DNA of 10,678 bases from Microcaldota archaeon (GTDB lineage Archaea; Micrarchaeota; Micrarchaeia; Micrarchaeales; Micrarchaeaceae). Positions 5,781 to 10,678 of this stretch are shown here, in pieces. The position numbers and the translations under genes are program-made. Each line of letters opens with the position of its first letter. The first letter of the stretch is position 1. The stretch is taken from positions 1 through 10,678 of the forward strand of contig JAJYZH010000013.1 of the NCBI GenBank assembly GCA_021800135.1, written 5' to 3'. The notes below the pieces were generated by a model. That model was not told the DNA's origin. It did no database searches and worked only from the letters and a program-made list of their open reading frames with translations.

Positions 5781-6199
5781 TGGTAGTAAGAAAGGAAAGG
5801 AGAGGGAGAAAGTACCTTGGAAGCAGAAGGTGGGGAGTAGGCAATATAAAGAACGCGAGAGGGGCAGGAGACAGGGGAGGCGTAGGCAAGGGAGGCAAAA
5901 AGCACAAATTCACCTACCTGACCGCAAAGGCGCCGGAACTGATTGGAAAGCGCGGCTTCCACGTATTCGGCAGCAAGAAGAGAGAGGACATAACGCTCAA
6001 GGAGATAGGGCGCAGGCTTGCAAGGCTCGAGCGCGATGGAAAGAGCGCGGAGAGCATAGAGCTGCCAGGTTATAAGGTGCTGAGCAATGGGGAGATAGGC
6101 CGGAAGGTAACCATCAAGGCATACACTTTTTCAAAGAAGGCCGCTGAAAAGATAAAGGCTGCGGGCGGAGAAGCAGTTTCAGCAGCAAAGTCAGAATGA
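5780..6199 (+). CDS. rpl15: Large subunit ribosomal protein uL15 (archaeal L15)
   Basis: 50S subunit protein, 139 aa, slightly short for archaeal uL15 (about 145-150). The N-terminal rRNA-binding tail is rich in Arg and Gly (RKERRGRKYLGSRRWG, RGAGDRGGVGKGGKKHKF), followed by KRGFHVF, the ELPGYKVLSNGEI region and the globular C-terminal part with KKAAEKIKAAGGE. The ATG overlaps the uL30 stop codon (TGATG at 5778-5782), so translation is probably coupled. SecY, the usual next gene in the spc operon, is missing; a glycosyltransferase gene starts 28 bp after the stop and may be co-transcribed. Confidence 0.95.
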   Translation: MVVRKERRGRKYLGSRRWGVGNIKNARGAGDRGGVGKGGKKHKFTYLTAKAPELIGKRGFHVFGSKKREDITLKEIGRRLARLERDGKSAESIELPGYKVLSNGEIGRKVTIKAYTFSKKAAEKIKAAGGEAVSAAKSE

Positions 6200-6227
6200 C
6201 TCTGCATAAAAGCACAGCAGGATAGGT

Positions 6228-7427
6228 ATGGAGGAAAAACTTAAAGTTGCTTTCTATACTGATACATTCTTGCCTGCCGTAGACGGGGTCGTTACGTCAA
6301 TACTCAATTCAAAGAAAGAACTTGAGAAAAGGGGCGACACAGTATACGTCTTCGCGGCCGGGGACAGGAAGACGAAACAGATCTCAAAGAACCACGGCAA
6401 CGTAATAATTGCAAGCGGGATAAAGCTGAGGAAATACCCGCAGTACAACCTTGCTCTGTTCCCGTTTGCAGCTTCCTTGAGGCTGCCGCGCAGCATAGAC
6501 ATAATACATGCGCACACGCCTTTCCTTATGGGCATGGCCGCGCTGCTGCTCGCCAGGCTCAACAAGATACCTTTTGTCGGTTCGTTTCATACAATGTTTG
6601 TGAACAAGGCAGTGATAAAGGAATACACGGTAAAGAACAGGACGATGCAGAAGCTGCTTCTTAAGCATGCATGGAGCTATGCAAGGTTCTTCTATGGGAA
6701 ATGCAACGCAGTGATAGCGCCAAGCAATGCGATAAAGGTCATGCTTGAGAAGCACGGGATAAGGAACGTATACGTGGTGCCGAACGGAATAGATACAAAG
6801 AGATTCGATCCCAGGAAAGTAAACGGCAGCGCGCTTAGGAAAAAGCTTCTCAGAAACAGGAAGGACAAGCTGGTCCTGTACATCGGGAGGATGAGCAAGG
6901 AAAAGAACGTCGAGGTGCTGCTCAAAGCGGCCCAGATGCTGAACGGCAAAGGTGTAGAATTCGTGCTCGGCGGTACCGGGCCAGCGATCGAGCAGTATAA
7001 GAGGATCGCAGCGGAGCTGGGACTGGAGGGCATAGTGACATTCCTAGGATTCGTAGACGGCAAGCAGCTCCCATACTATTACGCTGCAAGCGACCTGCTC
7101 TGCCTGCCATCTACCTTCGAGACGCAGGGCATAGTAGCGCTGGAGGCAATGGCCATGGGCAAGCCCGTAGTAGGGGCGAACTACCTAGCCCTGAAGGAGA
7201 TAATCATAAACGGCAGGAACGGCGAGAAATTCTCCCCGAACAACGCAAGGAGCTGCGCAAGTAAAATAGAAAAGGTTTTAAATCATTCGGATAAATATAA
7301 TGAGATGAGGCAGACCGCAGAAAAGTACTCAGATGAGCTGTCGGCCGAAAAGCTGCTTAATGTTTATAAATCTATACTGAACAGCATAAGCAACGTTCAA
7401 AACAACAATCACAATAAGAGATATTGA
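6228..7427 (+). CDS. GT4-family glycosyltransferase, probable glycolipid or glycan mannosyl/glucosyltransferase
   Basis: Retaining GT-B glycosyltransferase of 399 aa that transfers a sugar from a nucleotide-sugar donor. The N-terminal Rossmann domain has the acceptor-side motifs FYTDTFLPAVDGV (9-21), IIHAHTPF (92-99, H94 and H96) and GSFHTMF (118-124). The C-terminal domain has VPNGIDTKRFDP (184-195), YIGRMSKEKN with R221 and K226 (donor phosphate binding), GGTGP (248-252), and the E298-x7-E306 motif of GT4 enzymes (ETQGIVALE). The pattern resembles 1,2-diacylglycerol glucosyltransferases and phosphatidylinositol mannosyltransferases, so a membrane-lipid role is likely, but the substrate cannot be fixed. 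There is no signal peptide or membrane helix; it probably works at the inner membrane face. AGGT just before the ATG is a weak ribosome binding site. The last 30 codons are AT-rich and Asn-rich (NVQNNNHNKRY) and are probably not conserved. Confidence 0.9.
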   Translation: MEEKLKVAFYTDTFLPAVDGVVTSILNSKKELEKRGDTVYVFAAGDRKTKQISKNHGNVIIASGIKLRKYPQYNLALFPFAASLRLPRSIDIIHAHTPFLMGMAALLLARLNKIPFVGSFHTMFVNKAVIKEYTVKNRTMQKLLLKHAWSYARFFYGKCNAVIAPSNAIKVMLEKHGIRNVYVVPNGIDTKRFDPRKVNGSALRKKLLRNRKDKLVLYIGRMSKEKNVEVLLKAAQMLNGKGVEFVLGGTGPAIEQYKRIAAELGLEGIVTFLGFVDGKQLPYYYAASDLLCLPSTFETQGIVALEAMAMGKPVVGANYLALKEIIINGRNGEKFSPNNARSCASKIEKVLNHSDKYNEMRQTAEKYSDELSAEKLLNVYKSILNSISNVQNNNHNKRY

Positions 7428-7555
7428 GGTAAGACCCTACTTATTGGCATGCAAACTAAGGCGATTCACTGGACATAATTGAAGGAAAGGAAACAACGCA
7501 CATTGCGCAAGAACAGCCCCAAAAGGAAAGCGAGCATGCGGTCACACAACCCGCC
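7428..7555 (+). other. Coding-looking stretch upstream of the assigned start of the coiled-coil gene
   Basis: The frame of the coiled-coil gene stays open from 7460 (after TAA 7457-7459) to the GTG at 7556. It reads GDSLDIIEGKETTHIAQEQP and onward with protein-like, charged composition, but contains no ATG, GTG or TTG before 7556. An ATG at 7449 lies in another frame and stops after nine codons (MQTKAIHWT). Adding one base near 7458-7461 would join MQTK to GDSLDIIEG, so a frameshift, a sequencing error or a non-standard start are all possible. Confidence 0.45.
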
Positions 7556-8200
7556 GTGCAGCATGTCGAAGGCAATGCAAGCCGCAATGCGAAGCCCTTC
7601 AAGACCCTTAATGAGTTAATAGAGGAATCGAGCAACCCAGAATCGAAAAACCTGAAAAAGGAGATAGATGAGATTAGGGGGGCAAGGCGAGACCTCATAA
7701 AGGAGTTCAAGTCCTCGGAGAGGTCACTAAGGTACAAGGAGGAGGAGTATCAGGCGCTTTCAAAGCTTCTCGAGCCGCACAGAGACGAGATAGAGAAGAA
7801 CAAGAGAGAAATTGGCAGGCTTAAGTACCTGAAGAGGAAGTACGAATTTGCAATAGAGACAGAAGCGTCTTCGCTTGAAAAGGAGAAATCGCTGATAAGG
7901 AAGATAAAGGAGACGGACGTTCAGCTCAACGAAGCGCTGAGGTACGCAAGGATGGAACGGAAGATGCTTAACATAAAGGGCGACATAGAGCAGTACAGGG
8001 CAAGAATCGCGGAAACTGCAAAGAAGATCAAGGAATACGACGCAAAGCTGGACGAATTCTATGCAAAGCTCAGGGGGATACTTAACATAAGCAAGGAGAA
8101 GAAGCAGAGGTATGAAAGGAAAGAGAGGCCGCGGGTGAGGCCGCTGCCGGAAATAAACCTGGAGGACATAGCAGTAATAAAGAGGAAGGGTGGCAACTGA
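7556..8200 (+). CDS. Coiled-coil protein of unknown function
   Basis: The protein is at least 214 aa and dominated by long charged helices. Residues about 34-180 show heptad-like spacing of L, I and Y with dense K, E and R (LKKEIDEIRGARRDLIKEFK, KKIKEYDAKLDEFYAKL). A short basic, proline-containing tail follows (ERPRVRPLPEINLEDIAVIK). The architecture recalls the uncharacterised archaeal coiled-coil group COG1340, but I cannot confirm membership. No catalytic motif, membrane segment or signal peptide is visible. The GTG at 7556 is the first standard start in this frame, but it has no ribosome binding site and the preceding 96 nt also look coding, so the true N-terminus is probably further upstream. 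Neighbours are the glycosyltransferase before it and the aCPSF2-type nuclease 119 bp after it, on the same strand. Confidence 0.75.
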   Translation: MQHVEGNASRNAKPFKTLNELIEESSNPESKNLKKEIDEIRGARRDLIKEFKSSERSLRYKEEEYQALSKLLEPHRDEIEKNKREIGRLKYLKRKYEFAIETEASSLEKEKSLIRKIKETDVQLNEALRYARMERKMLNIKGDIEQYRARIAETAKKIKEYDAKLDEFYAKLRGILNISKEKKQRYERKERPRVRPLPEINLEDIAVIKRKGGN

Positions 8201-8319
8201 TTCTTGCAGTCTTTGGGTCCAATAAAGCATATGTGCCTGTTTGCAATAAAGCGCTGCATTAATAAAGTGTAGCAGATCATAAGAAGTGTATTATTCTAAA
8301 AAAAATAAAGTGAAGAAAT
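8201..8319 (+). promoter_or_regulatory. Leader/promoter region of the aCPSF2-type nuclease gene with four AATAAAG copies
   Basis: The AT-rich 119-bp gap carries AATAAAG at 8221-8227, 8245-8251, 8261-8267 and 8304-8310. TATTATT (8289-8295) lies about 28 nt before ATG 8320 and is the best TATA candidate, giving a very short leader. GTGAAG (8310-8315) is only a weak ribosome binding site. Confidence 0.35.
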
Positions 8320-9630
8320 ATGGAAATTTCTTTTTTTGGTGGTGCTGGAGAAGTAGGTAGAAGCTGCATCATGGTAAAAAGTAAAGAAGCAAAAATTCTA
8401 CTAGACGCGGGAGTCAAGCTCGGTGAAAAGGAAGAGCACCCGCAGATAAGCGACGAAGAGATAAAAAGCGTAGATGGGATATTCATAAGCCATGCGCATC
8501 TGGACCATTGCGGGTATCTGCCGCATATGTACAGTGCAGGCTTCAAAGGCGATTTCTACGCTACTAAACCAAGCATAGAACTCATAGACGTGATAGTAAA
8601 CGACTATCTGAAGATCTCAAAGCCGCAAGGAGTTACCAAGGAAGGCATGAGCGCATTCTCAAAGCACAGGAAGATAGCAGAATACGGAAAGGAGTTCAGG
8701 TTCAAGGATCTTACGATAAAGTTCGCCAATGCCGGCCATATACTCGGCAGCGCCTTGATAAGCGTCAGCGACGGCAAGGAGACTATTGTCTATACTGGGG
8801 ATATAAACCTAGCCAAGACTAAGCTGCTGCAGGGTGCAGAGCTGAGAGGGTTGAAGGCTGGCACGCTGATAATGGAGAGCACGTACGGCGCGAAGACCGA
8901 CGTCCTGCCGAAGCGTGATGACACGGTCAACAAGATGGTCGCCAGCATAAAGGACACGCTGACTATGGGTGGCAAGGTCATAATACCCACTTTCGCGGTC
9001 GGGAGGGGGCAGGAGATACTTCTGCTCATAGACGATTACCTCAATTCCGGCAGGTTGCCTAAGACGCACATATACATAGATGGTATGATAAACAGGGCGA
9101 TGAGGATCCACAGGCATAATGTTATATTCTGCAGGGATGAACTGCAGAAGAGGATACTTATGAGCGACTTCGATCCTTTCAAGAGCCCCAACTTCTTCCC
9201 GGTAGAGAAGAAGAGCATGAGGAACCAGATAGTCGCGGAAGATACGGCAAGCATCATAGTCACAACGAGCGGAATGATAGTTGGCGGGCCGGTGCTTTTC
9301 TATCTGACAAAGCTCGCCAGGAACTCGGCCAACAAGCTGATATTTGTTGGGTACCAGGCAGAGGGCACCCTCGGCAGGGAGATAAGGGACGGGGCAAAGG
9401 AGGTCAAGATAAACCACTCAAAGGTTAAGATTGAGCTCAAGGTAGAGGCGTACAAGCTGTCTGCCCACGCTGACAGGCCGCAGCTGGAATCCCTTCCAGG
9501 AAAGATACAAGGAGTTAAGCGGGTCATCATAGTGCACGGAGACAAGAGCAAGTCAGATGACCTGAAGGCGGCGCTGGAGAAACGCTATGAAACCATAGTC
9601 CCGAAAATAGGCGACAAAATCACTATTTAA
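8320..9630 (+). CDS. Metallo-beta-lactamase/beta-CASP ribonuclease, aCPSF2 type
   Basis: RNA-processing nuclease of the CPSF-73/RNase J superfamily, 436 aa. The zinc site is complete: SHAHLDH (H58, H60, D62, H63), H140 in NAGHILGS, and D161 in YTGDINL. The beta-CASP motifs are also present: motif A E186 in MESTYG, then IIPTFAVGRGQE (221-232), motif B H383 in LSAHAD, and motif C H406 in IVHGD. The N-terminus starts directly with the lactamase fold (ISFFGGAGEVGRSC), so the KH domains of the longer aCPSF1 are absent. That and the HAHLDHCGYLPH signature favour aCPSF2 over archaeal RNase J. Family members are endo- and/or 5'-3' exoribonucleases in RNA decay or maturation. All catalytic residues are intact, so activity is expected. 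ATG 8320 is followed immediately by the conserved first strand. Confidence 0.92.
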   Translation: MEISFFGGAGEVGRSCIMVKSKEAKILLDAGVKLGEKEEHPQISDEEIKSVDGIFISHAHLDHCGYLPHMYSAGFKGDFYATKPSIELIDVIVNDYLKISKPQGVTKEGMSAFSKHRKIAEYGKEFRFKDLTIKFANAGHILGSALISVSDGKETIVYTGDINLAKTKLLQGAELRGLKAGTLIMESTYGAKTDVLPKRDDTVNKMVASIKDTLTMGGKVIIPTFAVGRGQEILLLIDDYLNSGRLPKTHIYIDGMINRAMRIHRHNVIFCRDELQKRILMSDFDPFKSPNFFPVEKKSMRNQIVAEDTASIIVTTSGMIVGGPVLFYLTKLARNSANKLIFVGYQAEGTLGREIRDGAKEVKINHSKVKIELKVEAYKLSAHADRPQLESLPGKIQGVKRVIIVHGDKSKSDDLKAALEKRYETIVPKIGDKITI

Positions 9631-9741
9631 AGGTTGCTGTAAGGTTAGACGATTATGGACATACTGCCCATTTCTCTATTCCTGAACGAAAGTAATATAT
9701 AGGGTGTGCAGACACTATAATACCCTTAAGGGGTGTATCAT
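9631..9741 (+). promoter_or_regulatory. Promoter and leader of the small basic protein gene
   Basis: TAATATATA (9693-9701) is a good TATA box, predicting transcription from about 9721. The resulting leader of about 20 nt would begin with the perfect 10-bp palindrome CCCTTAAGGG (9723-9732) and contain AAGGGGTG (9728-9735), which is spaced 6 nt from GTG 9742 and can serve as ribosome binding site. Part of that site lies inside the palindrome. Confidence 0.45.
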
Positions 9742-10110
9742 GTGGCTGGCGCAAAGTCGAAAAAAGACGGCGACAAAATAAAGCGCGAGCTGGAGGCGAT
9801 GAGACAGGCGATGGCGCTCAACAAGATAGTGATGAAGGGCGACATCGAGGGCGTTTTTCTTACGAACCCTGCAAGGGAGTCCGAGACTGTAAGCGATGAA
9901 GTCGCGGACAATATAATCAAGGGAATAGAGAGAAGCGACAGGAAGGCAGAATCAGAAAGCCTGGATATAATAGACAGGCTCACCTCAGAAAAGGGAGAGA
10001 GAACGCGCAGCAGGCAAAAGGCAGAACCTAGGTCCTCCCGCACGCGCGCAAGGCCAAAGAAAGCCAGAGGCAAGCTTCTCAGGGTAAAGATTAAAAAGGC
10101 GAGGAGGTAA
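9742..10110 (+). CDS. Small protein with highly basic C-terminal tail, function unknown
   Basis: Not recognised. From GTG 9742 it is 122 aa. Residues 1-80 are charged and probably helical (DKIKRELEAMRQAMALNKIV at 11-30, DEVADNIIKGIERSDRK at 52-68). From about residue 84 to the end the chain is rich in Arg, Lys and Ser (ERTRSRQK, RTRARPKKARGKLLRVKIKK) and probably disordered. A tail of this kind often contacts nucleic acid, so an RNA- or DNA-associated role is inferred only. GTG 9742 is preferred over the GTG at 9733 because AAGGGGTG has proper spacing to it and the earlier GTG lies within that site. The ATG at 9740 is in a different frame. The stop codon lies 14 nt before tRNA-Ala, so the two may share a transcript. 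Confidence 0.7.
   Translation: MAGAKSKKDGDKIKRELEAMRQAMALNKIVMKGDIEGVFLTNPARESETVSDEVADNIIKGIERSDRKAESESLDIIDRLTSEKGERTRSRQKAEPRSSRTRARPKKARGKLLRVKIKKARR
10091..10096 (+). promoter_or_regulatory. Possible TATA element for tRNA-Ala inside the preceding gene
   Basis: TTAAAA (followed by AGG) lies about 31 nt upstream of the mature tRNA 5' end and within the last codons of the basic-protein gene. It is positioned as an archaeal tRNA TATA box would be. Co-transcription with the upstream gene is the alternative. Confidence 0.3.
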
Positions 10111-10124
10111 TACTATTTCTGTTC

Positions 10125-10235
10125 GGGCCCATGGCTCAGGAGTAGAGCGTCCGCTTTGCAAGAAAACTTCTTAAAAGAAGTCTATCAAGAATCCAAAACA
10201 GCGGAAGGTCGCGGGTGCGATTCCCGCTGGGTCCA
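10125..10235 (+). tRNA. tRNA-Ala(UGC) with a 39-nt intron
   Basis: The gene folds into a full cloverleaf. The acceptor stem is GGGCCCA (10125-10131) with TGGGTCC (10228-10234) and discriminator A10235; the D stem is GCTC/GAGC; the anticodon stem TCCGC (10150-10154) pairs with GCGGA (10201-10205); the variable loop is AGGTC; the T stem is GCGGG/CCCGC. The anticodon TGC is at 10157-10159. The third acceptor pair is G3-U70 (10127 with 10232), the universal identity element for alanine, which independently confirms the call. CCA is not encoded. An intron interrupts the anticodon loop after A37. Two loop features are unusual: the T loop reads TGCGATT, with G instead of U at position 55, and the 7-nt D loop AGGAGTA lacks an intact G18-G19 pair after R15. 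Confidence 0.93.
10161..10199 (+). other. tRNA-Ala intron at the canonical 37/38 position, bulge-helix-bulge
   Basis: Removing 10161-10199 restores the seven-base anticodon loop TTTGCAA. A splicing bulge-helix-bulge can be drawn: exon TTTG (10155-10158) pairs with intron CAAA (10194-10197). The 5' bulge is C-A then the intron A (cut after 10160), and the 3' bulge is A-C then exon A10200 (cut after 10199). The outer intron helix is weak (G10162-C10193, A10163-T10192). An internal hairpin, ACTTC/GAAGT at 10166-10181, follows. Removal by the archaeal tRNA splicing endonuclease is expected. Confidence 0.85.
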
Positions 10236-10249
10236 CATTGCGTGTTTGC

Positions 10250-10678
10250 ATGGGTATAATAATTTTTGTTAGGCACGGCCAGAGCAAGTCCAACGTCACA
10301 AATACCCTCTCATCCGACTTGGGGGTCTATCCATTGACCGAAGAGGGGATCAGACAGACCGAAGCGTTCGCGAAAACGATTCCAAGAATTGCAAAGATAG
10401 ATTCGTTCTGCACTAGCCCCGTCCTCAGGGCGGCGCAAACGGCCGAGATAATAGGCAAGAGGATTGGTATAAAGCCGACTATCGATGACCGACTCCGTGA
10501 GTGGGGGATGGGGAATCTCAACAACATTGTCTTCCCTTCTCAGACCGCAATCGACGACGCGATAACGAAAGAGGTAGAATCAGGATTCAAGGGCGGCATG
10601 GAGAAATGGAAGGACATGCAGGACCGCATGAAAAGTTTTGCCTACAGCGTAGATGGAGTGACGTTGGCAGTAACGCAC
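10250..10678 (+). CDS. Histidine phosphatase (phosphoglycerate-mutase-like), 3' end cut by window
   Basis: Partial gene, 143 codons open to the window edge. The N-terminus has the branch-1 histidine-phosphatase signature IIIFVRHGQSKSN with the phospho-accepting H9 and neighbouring R8. Then come LTEEGIRQT (29-37), TSPVLRAAQTAEIIG (55-69) with R60, DDRLREWGMGN (79-89) with E84 as likely proton donor, and VTH ending at H143, the second catalytic histidine, at the very last codon. Known members include cofactor-dependent phosphoglycerate mutases, alpha-ribazole phosphatase and broad phosphatases; the short form and lack of mutase-specific insertions favour a phosphatase, but this is not decided. 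The ATG lies 14 nt after the tRNA with no clear ribosome binding site. Confidence 0.88.
   Translation, partial: MGIIIFVRHGQSKSNVTNTLSSDLGVYPLTEEGIRQTEAFAKTIPRIAKIDSFCTSPVLRAAQTAEIIGKRIGIKPTIDDRLREWGMGNLNNIVFPSQTAIDDAITKEVESGFKGGMEKWKDMQDRMKSFAYSVDGVTLAVTH

Noticed and set aside
8809..9417. Long minus-strand open frame (about 200 codons) opposite the nuclease gene
   Set aside because: It lies wholly antisense to a gene with intact catalytic motifs and has low-complexity, non-family-like composition; it is a shadow frame.
1..10678. CRISPR array, toxin-antitoxin pair or defence system
   Set aside because: No regularly spaced repeats, and no gene with recognisable motifs of these systems, were seen on either strand.

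Overview
The window looks like a piece of an archaeal chromosome. The support is archaeal-type ribosomal proteins uL30 and uL15, an aCPSF2-type metallo-beta-lactamase/beta-CASP nuclease, an EndoQ-type endonuclease, an AsnC/Lrp regulator, TATA-like boxes close to start codons, and a tRNA-Ala(UGC) gene split by a short intron in a bulge-helix-bulge context. Small genes, short intergenic gaps and a ribosomal protein pair detached from its usual operon fit a reduced DPANN-like lineage (Micrarchaeota/ARMAN would be my guess), but that placement is inference.

Layout. 1-900: an AsnC-type regulator on the minus strand with an unusual transposase-like N-terminus, a terminator-like hairpin behind it and a palindrome immediately upstream of its start. 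This part is visibly more AT-rich than what follows. 937-3755: a DNA-repair block of two endonuclease III paralogues arranged head to head across a 56-bp gap, then an EndoQ-family nuclease. 3738-5228: a small two-helix membrane protein (minus strand, overlapping the 3' end of the EndoQ gene) divergent from a stomatin/SPFH protein. 5361-7427: uL30 and uL15, overlapping by one base, followed by a GT4 glycosyltransferase. 7556-8200: a coiled-coil protein of unknown function whose true N-terminus is unclear. 8320-9630: the aCPSF2-type ribonuclease. 9742-10110: a small protein with a very basic tail. 10125-10235: intron-containing tRNA-Ala. 10250-end: a histidine-phosphatase (phosphoglycerate-mutase-like) gene cut by the window edge.

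Functional reading. Endonuclease III removes oxidised pyrimidines and cuts abasic sites, while EndoQ nicks 5' of deaminated bases and abasic sites, so the first third can be read as a base-damage repair cluster. The rest is housekeeping: translation, RNA processing, and membrane or glycoconjugate functions. I see no CRISPR array, rRNA, complete insertion sequence or defence locus. The points most worth a second look are the regulator with a transposase-like domain, the non-standard iron-sulfur spacing in the second endonuclease III, the possible frameshift at the start of the coiled-coil gene, and the altered D- and T-loops of the tRNA.
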